From Streptomyces lycii (lineage in GTDB: Bacteria > Actinomycetota > Actinomycetes > Streptomycetales > Streptomycetaceae), in the NCBI RefSeq assembly GCF_009735685.1, contig NZ_WHPN01000314.1:849-52683 (forward strand): a DNA stretch of 51,835 bases. The letters run 5' to 3'. Every line of letters begins with the position of its first letter. The first letter of the stretch is position 1. Below, one piece after another: positions 8,521 through 17,350 of this stretch. The notes beneath the pieces were generated by a model. The model had not been told where the DNA came from. It searched no databases and saw only the letters and a program-made list of their open reading frames with translations. A program made the position numbers and the translations under genes.

Positions 8521-9045
8521 ATGATCCTGCCTGGTGCGTCCCGCGATCCCTACTCGTCCATCGACGCCGCCGTCGGCAGCTCACTGGAGGCGGAAGCCGG
8601 GGACTCGGACGCCTGGGACACGGCCCTGGGCGGAGAGGCGTACCGGACCGGCACGAGCGGCACCGTCGCCGTGTCGGCCGGCGGTGCCGCGCCCTGCCCG
8701 TGCTGCGGCCATCTGACGCTCGGCGAGACCGGCGGCTACGAGATCTGCCCGGTGTGCTGCTGGGAGGACGACCCCGTGCAGCTGCGCTGGCCGCTGATGG
8801 AGTCCGGCGCCAACGAGCTGTGCCTGATGGACGCGCAGCTCAACTACCGGCGGACCGGCGCCGCCGCGGAGCGCTTCCGCGGCCGGGTGCGGCCGCCCGC
8901 CGCCCACGAGCGGCGCGACCCCGGCTGGCGTCCGGTGGATCTGGCGAAGGACTCCTTCGAGGCGGCGGACACCGAGGTGCCGTGGCCGGAGGACCTGGCG
9001 CTGCTGTACTGGTGGCGGCCGGCGTTCTGGCGCCGGGGCGCCTGA
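8521..9045 (+). CDS. CPCC-family cysteine-rich protein
   Basis: Small cytoplasmic protein (174 aa). The C-terminal two-thirds is the CPCC family: CPCCGHLTL and ICPVCCWEDDPVQ give two CxxC knuckles (about residues 59-83) that probably bind zinc. The N-terminal 50 residues are family-unspecific. It ends in an aromatic/basic LLYWWRPAFWRR. It starts 38 nt after the oxidoreductase, but nothing suggests a shared function. The biochemical role of this family is not known to me. Confidence 0.8.
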   Translation: MILPGASRDPYSSIDAAVGSSLEAEAGDSDAWDTALGGEAYRTGTSGTVAVSAGGAAPCPCCGHLTLGETGGYEICPVCCWEDDPVQLRWPLMESGANELCLMDAQLNYRRTGAAAERFRGRVRPPAAHERRDPGWRPVDLAKDSFEAADTEVPWPEDLALLYWWRPAFWRRGA

Positions 9046-9075
9046 CCCGGGGCACCTGTCCCGGGTCGCCGTGGG

Positions 9076-9097
9076 CCGGGTCCGGGCGCGGACCCGG
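9076..9097. terminator. Hairpin between convergent genes
   Basis: A perfect 9-bp stem (ccgggtccg / cggacccgg) with a 4-nt loop lies between the stops at 9045 (+) and 9189 (-). It has no U-tract, as is common in high-GC actinobacteria. It could serve both strands. Confidence 0.55.
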
Positions 9098-9188
9098 GTG
9101 CGCGCCGGCGGCGTCGGCCCCGTCCCGGCCCGGTGGTGTGCCCGTCGTGGGTGACCGGCAGGATCCGCTCGGGCTCGCCACGGGCGGC

Positions 9189-9911
9189 TCAGGCGGAACC
9201 GGACGGGTCCTCCCGGAAGGGGCGGCGGTAGTCCGGGAAGCGTTCCGACCGGGGGTCCAGCAGGTCGAGCAGCTCGATCAGCAGCCACTGCACCTTCACC
9301 AGGCGCGGCACCGCGGGCTCCGTGTCGGCGGCCAGCGCGTCGACGTCCGCGAGCAGGGGCCGGAACCAGCCGCGGAACTCCTCGTCCGTGTCGAGCCTCG
9401 CCGAGAACTCGGCGTATCCGAGACACCGGCGCCGGCCGGGCTCGCCCTCCGGGTGCACCATCAGTTCGCCGATCGCGCGTTGCTGGGCGCGGAACAGCCG
9501 CAGTTCGCTGCTCTCGGCGTAGGTCCAGTTGAGGGCCCGCGCGATCTCGGTGATCGTGAGCATGACCCGCTGGTTGGTCCGGGACCCGCCGAGGTCCAGG
9601 AACTGCACGTCCCGGCGCAGGATCTCCACCCAGCCCAGATACTCCGCGAGCACGAAGACGGTGCTGCGGCGCGCGTACTCGGCCTCCGCCGGGCTGCCGC
9701 GGAGGATGAACGCCGTCAGGAAACCGCGGGTGACGGTGTGCCTGTTCAGGATGTTGTAGAGCCTGCTCTGCAGGTCGTAGGCGGCCCACGCGAGCGAGGC
9801 GCCGTAGGCGTCCATCAGATTGCGGTGCTCCGCGGTACGCAGCCGCCGTTGGGCCCAGTAGCCGAGCACCGCCGTGACGGCGGCACCGGCCAGGGCGACC
9901 ACCGCGGACAC
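9189..9911 (-). CDS. Membrane-anchored hypothetical protein
   Basis: 240-aa protein of unknown function. Residues 2-18 (SAVVALAGAAVTAVLGYW) form one N-terminal hydrophobic segment, probably a membrane anchor, followed directly by basic residues (RRLR). The rest is predicted helical and cytoplasmic, rich in Arg/Leu/Glu, with no catalytic motif I recognise. It is convergent with the CPCC gene, and the two-component system runs the same way to its right after a 243-nt gap. Similar one-helix proteins are common unannotated genes in Streptomyces. Confidence 0.75.
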   Translation of the reverse strand: MSAVVALAGAAVTAVLGYWAQRRLRTAEHRNLMDAYGASLAWAAYDLQSRLYNILNRHTVTRGFLTAFILRGSPAEAEYARRSTVFVLAEYLGWVEILRRDVQFLDLGGSRTNQRVMLTITEIARALNWTYAESSELRLFRAQQRAIGELMVHPEGEPGRRRCLGYAEFSARLDTDEEFRGWFRPLLADVDALAADTEPAVPRLVKVQWLLIELLDLLDPRSERFPDYRRPFREDPSGSA

Positions 9912-10154
9912 CAGCGTCAGGGTGTCGATCGGGACCGACTCCTTTCCGGGTACGGCGTTTATCGGGTACGGGAACGCCTTCGGGGCCGGGAACGCCTTCG
10001 GGCACGCGCCCCTCCGGTACGCGAGCCTCCGCTGTGAGGAGTCACGGCGCCCGGGACCCGGCGGGCTCCTCGCGGGGGAAACCGTACCGCCGGCCGGAGC
10101 CCGGTCCGGAGCCCGGTCCGGAGCCCGGGCCGGGGGCCGGGCCGCGAACGGACG

Positions 10155-10817
10155 TCAGTCCGGCACCGTCACCAGCCCCGTCTCGTAGGCGATGATGACG
10201 AGTTGCACCCGGTCGCGCGCGTTCAGCTTCGACAGCAGGCGGGTCACATAGGTCTTGGCCGTCGCCACGCTGATGCACAGGCCGTCGGCGATCTCGGTGT
10301 TGGACAGGCCGCCGCCGACCAGGGTCAGTACCTCGCGTTCCCGGTCCGTGATCGGGGCGAGGGACCGGGCGGGGGCGGCGCGGCCGGCCGGGCGGGCGGC
10401 GAAGTCCCGGATCAGACGGCGGGTCACGCTCGGCGCGATCAGGCCGTCCCCGGCGGCCACGACGCGGACGGCCGCCAGGATGTCGTCCAGCGCCATGTCC
10501 TTGACCAGGAACCCGGACGCGCCCGCGCGGAGCGCACCGTAGACGTAATCGTCGTCGTCGAACGTGGTGAGGACGACGACACGGGCCGCCGACCCCGGGT
10601 CCTCGGTGATCAGCCGGGTGGCCTCGATGCCGTCCGTACCGGGCATCCGGATGTCCATCACGACGACGTCGGGCCGCAGTTCACGCGTCATCCGTACCGC
10701 TTCGGAGCCCGTACCGGCCTCACCGGCGACCGCCAGGTCCGGGGCGTTCGAGACGACCATGCGGAGGGCGGCCCGGACCAGCGGTTGGTCGTCGGCGAGG
10801 AGCACGCGCACGGTCAC
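10155..10817 (-). CDS. NarL/FixJ-family response regulator
   Basis: Two-component response regulator (220 aa). The receiver domain (1-120) has the acidic pocket ADDQP, phosphoacceptor D55 in VVVMDIRMPG and a conserved Lys in FLVKD. A C-terminal LuxR-type helix-turn-helix (about 155-215, LTDREREVLTLVGGGLSNTEIA) follows. The GTG start at 10817 overlaps the kinase stop by 4 nt, so kinase and regulator are made together. The pair is divergent from an ABC exporter (12414-14272), a common actinobacterial arrangement in which the regulator controls the transporter. Confidence 0.93.
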   Translation of the reverse strand: MTVRVLLADDQPLVRAALRMVVSNAPDLAVAGEAGTGSEAVRMTRELRPDVVVMDIRMPGTDGIEATRLITEDPGSAARVVVLTTFDDDDYVYGALRAGASGFLVKDMALDDILAAVRVVAAGDGLIAPSVTRRLIRDFAARPAGRAAPARSLAPITDREREVLTLVGGGLSNTEIADGLCISVATAKTYVTRLLSKLNARDRVQLVIIAYETGLVTVPD

Positions 10818-12280
10818 CGGGCGGCCGCCGGAGTCGTGCCGGCTCCCCGGACGGGAGCCGCGTCCGGAAAAAGGGCCGCTTCCGGAACCGGGGTTGCTTC
10901 TGGAGCCGCGTCCGGAAGGGGGGTCGGGGCCGGGTCCGGAGAGGCGGCCGGGTCTGGAGCAGGGGCCGCGTCCGGAGCGGTGGCCGCGTCCGGAACGGGG
11001 GCCGCTTCTGGAACCGCGTCCGGAGCGGGGGCCTCGGTTCCGGGCTCCGCCGGGACGGGCAGCAGCGCGCTCACCAGGAAGCCGCCCTCCGCGCGCGGTC
11101 CGGCCGCGAACTCCCCGTGCAGCAGCCCGACCCGTTCCCGCATCCCGATGATCCCCCAGCCGGTGTCGCGCCCGCGGGGACGCCCGTCCGTGTGCGGTCC
11201 CGAGCCGGTGCCCCGGCCGGGCGGCGGCCCGTCGTCGGCCACCTCGAGCCGCAGTTCCCCGGCCCGCCGGTCGATCGCCACCCGGCAGGAGTCCGCACCC
11301 GAGTGGCGCACCACGTTCGTGACGGCCTCCTGGACGACGCGGTACGCCGACACGTCGATCTCCGGTGGCAGCGGGCGCGCTTCGCCCCGCCGGACCACGT
11401 CGACCCGCACCCCGGCCGCCGTCGTCGTCGCGGCCAGCCGTTCGACGTCCGCGAGCCCGAGCCCCGGTTCCGGCGGGGCCGCGCGGGGTGGCCGGCCCGG
11501 TTCGGCCTCGCGGAGGGCGCCGAGCATCCGGCGCAGCCCGGACAGCGTCTCCCGCCCCGCCGTCTCGATCGCCCCGAGCGCCTCGCGCGCCCCGGACGGC
11601 TGGGTGTCGATGACGCGGGCCGCCGCGCCCGCCTGGAGCGCGATGATCCCGATGCTGTGCGCCACCATGTCGTGCAGCTCCCGGGCGATCCGCAGCCGTT
11701 CGGCGGTGACGGCCTGAGCGGCCGCCTGGGCGCTCAGCGTCTCGGCGTACACCCGCGACTGGCGCGCCGAGTTGCCGACGAGCCAGGCGATGACCACCGT
11801 CAGGGCCAGATACGGCTCCGGCGGGATGCCGTCGTCGGGCCGCAGCAGCTGGTGGGCGTAGTAGCCGGCCAGGACGGCCGCGGCCAGGCCCGCCGCGGCC
11901 AGGGATTTCCGGCGGGGGCAGGCGGCGGCGACGAAGCCCAGGGCGACGTCGGCCGCCAGGAACTGCACCGGGGGGATCTCGCGCTGCTGCCAGGCGGCCG
12001 TGGTCAGGACCGTGCCGGCCGTCAGCAGGACGAAGCCCGCCACCGGCCGGCGGCGCAGCAGGGCACTGCCGGCCAGCGCCAGCACCACGGCGAGCGCCAG
12101 CAGCAGCCGGGCCCGCGGGGAGTCCAGGCCGTCCGCCGGATACGCGTACGAGATCTCGCCCTGCCGCGGCAGCAGGACGTACTCGACGACGGGATGGGCG
12201 AGCGCCGCACACCAGGTCAACGCCGTCCAGAAGCCGGGCGGCACACGTTTCAGCAGGGGCAGACGAGGAGGGGCGGACAT
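10814..12280 (-). CDS. Two-component sensor histidine kinase (HisKA_3)
   Basis: Membrane sensor kinase (488 aa from the ATG at 12280). The N-terminal half has about 4-5 hydrophobic segments between residues 20 and 175 and no large extracellular loop, so it probably senses within the membrane. The HisKA_3 box RIARELHDMVAHSIG gives phosphoacceptor H203. The ATP-binding domain follows with VVQEAVTNVVRHS (N box) and WGIIGMRERVGLL. About 80 extra C-terminal residues (409-488) are a Pro/Ala/Asp/Glu repeat tail not expected in this family. An upstream in-frame ATG at 12436 would run into the divergent ABC gene, so 12280 is preferred. Confidence 0.9.
   Translation of the reverse strand: MSAPPRLPLLKRVPPGFWTALTWCAALAHPVVEYVLLPRQGEISYAYPADGLDSPRARLLLALAVVLALAGSALLRRRPVAGFVLLTAGTVLTTAAWQQREIPPVQFLAADVALGFVAAACPRRKSLAAAGLAAAVLAGYYAHQLLRPDDGIPPEPYLALTVVIAWLVGNSARQSRVYAETLSAQAAAQAVTAERLRIARELHDMVAHSIGIIALQAGAAARVIDTQPSGAREALGAIETAGRETLSGLRRMLGALREAEPGRPPRAAPPEPGLGLADVERLAATTTAAGVRVDVVRRGEARPLPPEIDVSAYRVVQEAVTNVVRHSGADSCRVAIDRRAGELRLEVADDGPPPGRGTGSGPHTDGRPRGRDTGWGIIGMRERVGLLHGEFAAGPRAEGGFLVSALLPVPAEPGTEAPAPDAVPEAAPVPDAATAPDAAPAPDPAASPDPAPTPLPDAAPEATPVPEAALFPDAAPVRGAGTTPAAAR
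10846..11042. repeat. Degenerate tandem repeats encoding the kinase tail
   Basis: Repeating units based on gccgcgtccgga / gccgcttctgga occur at least eight times and encode the P-D-A-A / P-E-A tail of the histidine kinase. The phase keeps the reading frame open. Likely slippage-expanded and variable. Confidence 0.65.
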
Positions 12281-12413
12281 GCGGGGATGGTAGCCGCGGA
12301 CGGCGGCCGCGGCATCGGACCACGGGTGTACGACCGGGGACGACAGCGGGCACCGGGATGTGTCCGCGCCGGTCCGACGACGCGGGGCGGGGGCGGGCGG
12401 CAGTGTGGGGCGG

Positions 12414-13412
12414 GTGATCGAAGCAGAAGAACTCACGAAGCGCTACGGCAGGACGACCGCCGTCAGCGGCCTCACCTTCAGCGTGCGGCCCGGCCAGGTC
12501 ACCGGGTTCCTCGGCCCGAACGGCGCAGGGAAGAGCACCACCCTGCGCCTGATCCTCGGCCTGCACGAGCCGACCGCCGGCAGCGTCACCGTCGGCGGCC
12601 GCCCGTTCCGGTCCCGGCCCCGCGGGCTGCGGCACGTCGGGGCGCTGCTCGACGCCGGCGGCGTGCACGGCGGCAGCACCGCCGCCGCGCATCTGGCGGT
12701 GCTGGCGCGCTCCAACCGCATCCCGCGCGGCCGGGTGGACGAGGTGCTGGCGGAGGTGGGGCTGTCCGCCGTCGCCCGGCGCCGGATCGGCGGCTTCTCG
12801 CTCGGGATGAAACAGCGGCTCGGGATCGCCGGGGCGCTGCTCGGCGACCCGCCGGTGCTGCTGTTCGACGAACCGCTGAACGGGCTCGACCCGGAGGGGG
12901 TGCGCTGGGTGCGCGGACTGTTCCGCCGCCTGGCCGCCGAGGGCCGCACCGTGTTCGTCTCCAGCCATCTGATGTCGGAGATGGAGCAGACCGCGGACCG
13001 GCTCGTCGTCATCGGCCGCGGCGAGCTGATCGCCGAACAGAGCCTGCCGGACTTCCTGGAGAGGTTCGCGGAGCGCGGGGCACGGGCGACCGTGACCGTA
13101 CGCACCCCCGAAGCCGCCGCGCTGACCGCGCTGCTGACCGCCGAAGGCGCCACGGTGACGACGGCTTCCGGGGCGGCTTCCGGGACGGCCTCCTCCACGC
13201 CGGCTTCCGGGACGGCTTCCGGGCCGGCGGACGGCGTGCCCGGTGGCGACGCGCTGACGGTGACGGGCCTGAGCGCCGCACGGATCGGCGACCTCGCCTT
13301 CCGCAACAACGTCCCGCTGCACGAAGTGGCCACCCGTACCGCGTCCCTGGAGGAGGCCTTCATGGACCTCACCGCCGACAGCGTCGACCATGCCTCGGGA
13401 GAACACCGATGA
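12414..13412 (+). CDS. ABC transporter ATP-binding protein
   Basis: Cytoplasmic ATPase (332 aa) of an ABC-2-type exporter. Visible: Walker A GPNGAGKST, signature variant FSLGMKQRLG, Walker B VLLFDEPLNGLD, and switch His in FVSSHL. The GTG at 12414 is chosen because the family begins MIEAEELTKRYG. A low-complexity Ala/Ser/Thr/Gly stretch (about residues 249-275) interrupts the C-terminal domain and comes from a cttccggg-type DNA repeat (about 13160-13232). It overlaps the permease by 4 nt. Regulation by the divergent two-component system is likely. The substrate is unknown; lantibiotic or drug export/resistance is typical for such pairs. Confidence 0.92.
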   Translation: MIEAEELTKRYGRTTAVSGLTFSVRPGQVTGFLGPNGAGKSTTLRLILGLHEPTAGSVTVGGRPFRSRPRGLRHVGALLDAGGVHGGSTAAAHLAVLARSNRIPRGRVDEVLAEVGLSAVARRRIGGFSLGMKQRLGIAGALLGDPPVLLFDEPLNGLDPEGVRWVRGLFRRLAAEGRTVFVSSHLMSEMEQTADRLVVIGRGELIAEQSLPDFLERFAERGARATVTVRTPEAAALTALLTAEGATVTTASGAASGTASSTPASGTASGPADGVPGGDALTVTGLSAARIGDLAFRNNVPLHEVATRTASLEEAFMDLTADSVDHASGEHR

Positions 13413-14272
13413 CCCACCTGCGAACCGCCGGCCCGGCCGGTGACGCCCGCCCGCGGACGGCCGCCGACCCGCGGCCCCGGTTCCGCGACCTCCTCGCCGC
13501 CGAGTGGCGGAAGACCTGGGCGCCGCGCTCGGCCGCGTGGACGTACGCGGTCGGCGCGCTGGTCGTCATCGCGGTCAACGCGGGAGCCGCCTGGGACCGT
13601 TACTCCTACTGGCACGAGATGGACGCCCGCTCGCGGGCCGATTTCATCCGCGACGGCATCTCGCTGTGGGACGCCTTCACCGGCAACGCGAGCATCACCC
13701 TGATGCTGATCGCCGGTGCCGTCGGCGTCCTCGCGGTGACCGGCGAGTACGGCACCGGCCTGATCCGCACCACCTTCGCGGCCGTCCCGGCCCGCCGCTC
13801 CGTGATGGCGGCGAAGGCGGCCGTCGTCGCGGCGGCCACCACCGGACTCGGCGCGGTCGTCGCGGGAACCTCGTTCGCGCTCACCCAGGCGATCCTGTCC
13901 GGGCGCGGTGCGGGCGTCTCCATCGGGCATCCCGGCGCCCTGCGCCTGGTGGTGGCGTCCGCGCTGGTCGCCCCGGTGTCGGCGCTCACCGGCATGGCCG
14001 TGGGCGCCGTCATCCGGCACACCGCGGGCGCGCTGACCACCACCTTCGGGCTGCTCGTCGTCCCGCCGCTGGTCTTCGGCGAGGACCAGTACGCGACGGC
14101 GGTCGTCAACCACGCGCTGCCGACCAGCGCGTGGCACCGTCTCGCCGAGGTGGGGGTGCCGCAGGAAGTCGCGTACCCGTGGACGAGGACCGGCGGCTGG
14201 ATCGTCTACGCGGCGTGGGCGTGCGCGGCCGTGCTGGTGGCCGTCACGGTCGTACACCGCCGGGACCAGTGA
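13409..14272 (+). CDS. ABC-2 type transporter permease
   Basis: Membrane partner (287 aa) of the ATPase at 12414. After a polar N-terminus, about six hydrophobic segments are visible (WTYAVGALVVIAVNAGAAW; LMLIAGAVGVLAV; ending WIVYAAWACAAVLVAVTVV). The EYGTGLIRTTFAAVPAR motif after helix 2 is typical of ABC-2 permeases in actinobacteria. The ATG overlaps the ATPase stop (ATGA), so the two subunits are coupled. Confidence 0.9.
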   Translation: MTHLRTAGPAGDARPRTAADPRPRFRDLLAAEWRKTWAPRSAAWTYAVGALVVIAVNAGAAWDRYSYWHEMDARSRADFIRDGISLWDAFTGNASITLMLIAGAVGVLAVTGEYGTGLIRTTFAAVPARRSVMAAKAAVVAAATTGLGAVVAGTSFALTQAILSGRGAGVSIGHPGALRLVVASALVAPVSALTGMAVGAVIRHTAGALTTTFGLLVVPPLVFGEDQYATAVVNHALPTSAWHRLAEVGVPQEVAYPWTRTGGWIVYAAWACAAVLVAVTVVHRRDQ

Positions 14273-14275
14273 CGG

Positions 14276-14375
14276 GAGCACGGGAGCCGGGGGGCACGAG
14301 AGCACGGGGGTACGGGAGCTGGGGAGCACGGGGGTGCGGGAGTGCGGGGGGCACGGGGCACGGGGGCGCCGTGCC
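14276..14375. terminator. Repeat-rich convergent junction with hairpin
   Basis: Between the stops at 14272 (+) and 14379 (-) the DNA is a degenerate run of units like gggagcacgggg. Near its right end ggcacgg (14357-14363) pairs with ccgtgcc (14369-14375) in a 7-bp stem with a 5-nt loop. On the minus strand, the 3' trailer of the lipoprotein mRNA, the run is C-rich and G-poor. Confidence 0.45.
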
Positions 14376-14378
14376 GGT

Positions 14379-15353
14379 TCACTTCGTGCTGATGTCGAGC
14401 ACGGCACCCTTGTGGTTGGACGTCGTCCCGATCGTCACCTCCTGGCCGTCCGGCCGGCCGAAGGTCCCCGTGCCCCTGGGGCCGATCAGCACGATCTGGC
14501 CCTTGCCGCCCGAGGGGGAGGAGTGCTGGAGCGTCACCTCGCCGTCCTCCACGGCGATGTGCAGTTCCAGATCACCGACCGTGATGATCTCCTGCCCGCC
14601 GACGAGCACCTCGCAGTTCCCGTCCCGGCAGGCTCCGTAGTCCTCGCCGTCCGCCGCCGCGGGCAGGGCGGCGGTCAGCTCCGGCGCCGGTGACTCCGAG
14701 CCGTTCCCCGCCGCGCAGCCGGGCGCGCGGCGGTGGGCCTCCCCGAGCCCGGGATCCTTTCCGGCCAGCGCCTTCAGGTCCGGCTCCGGAGCCCTCACGG
14801 AGGCGACGAGCCCGGCGATCCGCTCCGCGCGGCGGAGCTGTTCCTTCTCGCCGAGGGAATGGATGACGCTGAAATCGCCGAGCGCTGAGATCTCCGGATC
14901 GACCCTGCCGAGTTCTCTCTCCCACGCCTTGTGCAGCCGGTCCGCGGCGGCCAGGCCGGACGGTTTCATCTCGTCGAGCCGGCGGATGAGCTGTTCGACT
15001 TTTCCGGGCGCGTCCGAGAGATAGTTCTGCACCTGGAAATCCGGGTCCAGCACGGAATCCTCCGGCGGGTTCTTGATCTCCGCGATCTCCTCGGCGCTTT
15101 CCGCCTGCCACGATTCCAGGGCCGTTGCGACCCGGCACATGTCACCGGCCCAGGTCACCAGGGCCTGCGGCGGGCCGGACCGCGACGCGCCCGGCTCCGG
15201 TTCGCCGTCCCGCACCGGGGGCCCGCCCGTCCCGCTCCCCGGCGAGCAGCCGCCGACGGCCGGCGCCAGACCGATCACCAGCCCGATCACCAGGCCGACC
15301 GCCGGCCCGGCCGCCGGTGCCGCGCCGCGCGGGCTCTTGTGCGTCCAGGGCAT
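14379..15353 (-). CDS. Putative secreted lipoprotein of unknown function
   Basis: 324-aa protein. The signal peptide MPWTHKSPRGAAPAAGPA then LVIGLVIGLAPAVGGC gives a lipobox VGGC at about residue 36, so the mature protein should be anchored outside the membrane. A helical middle region (about 60-200) holds C and W residues (GDMCRVATALESW), and a C-terminal beta-rich domain contains a Cys pair (YGACRDGNCEVLVGG) followed by IITVGDLELHIA. I preferred the ATG at 15353 to an earlier frame opening at 15539 because the signal peptide begins here and a G-rich ribosome site precedes it. No enzyme motif recognised; it is divergent from the PQQ-type gene. Confidence 0.75.
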   Translation of the reverse strand: MPWTHKSPRGAAPAAGPAVGLVIGLVIGLAPAVGGCSPGSGTGGPPVRDGEPEPGASRSGPPQALVTWAGDMCRVATALESWQAESAEEIAEIKNPPEDSVLDPDFQVQNYLSDAPGKVEQLIRRLDEMKPSGLAAADRLHKAWERELGRVDPEISALGDFSVIHSLGEKEQLRRAERIAGLVASVRAPEPDLKALAGKDPGLGEAHRRAPGCAAGNGSESPAPELTAALPAAADGEDYGACRDGNCEVLVGGQEIITVGDLELHIAVEDGEVTLQHSSPSGGKGQIVLIGPRGTGTFGRPDGQEVTIGTTSNHKGAVLDISTK

Positions 15354-15631
15354 GGCCCCGCCCCCTCGTTGTCCCGATGCCGCCCCTCCGCGCCGCTCGC
15401 GCGCGAGCCGCTCCGGCGGGAGGAATGCCCTGCGCCGCGCGGCGGGACGGTCCGGTGAACTGCCGGTGAACGCAAAGGAGATGACCGGGGCGGACCGTCC
15501 GTCGTGCCGCGCGGGTATTCGGCCGCATCGCGCCTTCAATCCTTTCAGCGGCGCCTCTACTCTATCGGTGAAATTGGATCAAGCACAGGCATGTTCCGGG
15601 CGTTTCCACAATTGAGGAGACAAACACATCC

Positions 15632-17200
15632 ATGCGATTACTCCGATGCTTGCAGATCCTGTTGACCGCCCTGTTGGCGTTCACGATGCAGACCGGTCCG
15701 GCCGCGGCGGATGACGGCAGGGACTGGGCCATGGGCGGGTACGACCACGCCCACACCCGCTCGAACCCGCACGAGAAGATCCTGTCCCCGGCGACCGTGG
15801 GCGGCCTGGGCTCCAAGTGGAGCGTGGGCACCCAGGGCGATGTCTCGGCCACTCCCGCGGTGGTCGACGGCGCGGTCTACTTCCCCGACTGGGGCGGCTC
15901 GTTCACCAAGACCGACGCCGGGACCGGTGAACAGATCTGGCAGCGCTCCGTCCCCGAGTACACCGGCATCGAGGACGCGGTGTCCCGCAGCAGCCCGGCC
16001 GTCGTCGGCGACACCGTCTACATCGGCACCCAGAGCGGCGCCCGCCTGCTGGCGATCGACACCGAGACCGGCGATCTGCGGTGGGACATCGCGATGGACG
16101 AGCACCCGTCCGCCATCCTGACCCAGTCGCCGATGGTGTACGACGGCGTGATCTACCAGGGCGTCTCCTCCGAGGAGGAGATCGACGCCATCGACCCGGA
16201 GTACCGGTGCTGCACCTTCCGGGGCAGCCTCGCCGCGGTCGACGCGGAGACGGGGGAGATCCTCTGGAAGACCTATATGACGCCCGAGTCGGAGGGCGAG
16301 GCGCCGGACATCTACAGCGGCAACGCGGTCTGGAGCGGCACACCGGCGATCGACCCCGGGACCGGCACCGTCTACATCACCACCGGCAACAACTACACGC
16401 TCCCCGAGGAGGTCCAGGAGTGCCAGGCGGAGGGCGGCACACCGAGCACGTGCAGCTCGCCCGACAACCACCTGAACTCGATCGTCGCGCTCGACGCGGC
16501 CACCGGAAAGGTCAAGTGGGCGACCGGACAGGACAGTTTCGACACCTGGAACGGCGGCTGCATCGTCGGCCCGCCGCCGAACAACTGTCCGCCCATCGCC
16601 GGCCCCGACCACGACTTCGCGGACGGCGCCCACCTGATCACCGTCCCCGGCCCCGACGGCGAGCCCCGCAAGCTGGTCGGCGCCGGACAGAAGAGCGGCA
16701 TCTACTGGATGATCGACGCCACCACCGGTGAGATCGAGTGGAGTGCCGCGGCGGGCCCCGGCTCCGAGGTCGGCGGGATCCAGTGGGGCACGGCCACCGA
16801 CGGTGAGCGCGCCTATCTCGTCGAGACCAACTTCGGCCGCGCCGAACACGAGCTGCCCGACGGGCAGGTGATCGACTACAGCTCGATCGCCGCGCTGGAC
16901 GTGGCCACCGGCGACGTGGTCTGGCAGATCCCAGAACCGCACGGGGGCCTGGCCCAGGGCGCGGTCACCGTGGCCAACGGTGTCCTCTACGCCGGTTCCC
17001 TCGACGGCTACATGTACGCGATCGACGCAGCGACCGGGGACGTGCTCTGGGAGACGCTGGGCGAGGGCTCCTCGAACGCCGGCCCGGCGGTCGTGAACGG
17101 CTCGGTGTACTGGGGCAACGGCTACGCCCGGGCCGGCATCGGCACGGCGAGCCGGACGTTCTACTCCTTCGCCCTCCCGGCCGCCGACCGGATGAACTGA
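15632..17200 (+). CDS. Secreted PQQ-type beta-propeller dehydrogenase-like protein
   Basis: 522-aa secreted protein (signal peptide about 1-26, ending GPAAA) built of PQQ-propeller blades, each with the tryptophan-docking pattern A-x-D-x-x-T-G-x-x-x-W (AVDAETGEILW, ALDAATGKVKW, AIDAATGDVLW). Adjacent cysteines C193-C194 in YRCCTFRG match the vicinal disulfide of PQQ-dependent alcohol/polyvinyl-alcohol dehydrogenases. This supports a quinoprotein rather than a plain propeller, but no PQQ synthesis genes or cytochrome partner are nearby. Codon 3 is TTA (15638-15640), the rare bldA-dependent leucine codon. A GAGGAGA sits about 12 nt upstream of the ATG. Monocistronic and divergent from the lipoprotein. 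Confidence 0.83.
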   Translation: MRLLRCLQILLTALLAFTMQTGPAAADDGRDWAMGGYDHAHTRSNPHEKILSPATVGGLGSKWSVGTQGDVSATPAVVDGAVYFPDWGGSFTKTDAGTGEQIWQRSVPEYTGIEDAVSRSSPAVVGDTVYIGTQSGARLLAIDTETGDLRWDIAMDEHPSAILTQSPMVYDGVIYQGVSSEEEIDAIDPEYRCCTFRGSLAAVDAETGEILWKTYMTPESEGEAPDIYSGNAVWSGTPAIDPGTGTVYITTGNNYTLPEEVQECQAEGGTPSTCSSPDNHLNSIVALDAATGKVKWATGQDSFDTWNGGCIVGPPPNNCPPIAGPDHDFADGAHLITVPGPDGEPRKLVGAGQKSGIYWMIDATTGEIEWSAAAGPGSEVGGIQWGTATDGERAYLVETNFGRAEHELPDGQVIDYSSIAALDVATGDVVWQIPEPHGGLAQGAVTVANGVLYAGSLDGYMYAIDAATGDVLWETLGEGSSNAGPAVVNGSVYWGNGYARAGIGTASRTFYSFALPAADRMN

Positions 17201-17307
17201 CCCGCGGCGTCACCGGCGCGGCTGATTCGCCGGCGCGGCCGAGCCGTCGGGTCGGCCGAGTCCTCGGGTCGCTGACCGGTGGCCGGTCCCGGAGAGCGGG
17301 GCGGCCG

Positions 17308-17350
17308 CGCGGGGGCGGGCCCGACCCGCGCGGGCGGGCCCGCCCCCGCG
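17308..17350. terminator. Strong bidirectional hairpin
   Basis: A perfect 16-bp inverted repeat (17308-17323 and 17335-17350) has an 11-nt loop that itself contains the palindrome cccgcgcggg. It lies between the convergent genes ending at 17200 and 17426. A second 9-bp stem (acgggcccg at 17368, cgggcccgt at 17388) follows. Confidence 0.75.

Noticed and set aside
14276..14378. Small gene in the permease-lipoprotein gap
   Set aside because: The segment is a degenerate repeat of about 100 nt with no start or ribosome site.
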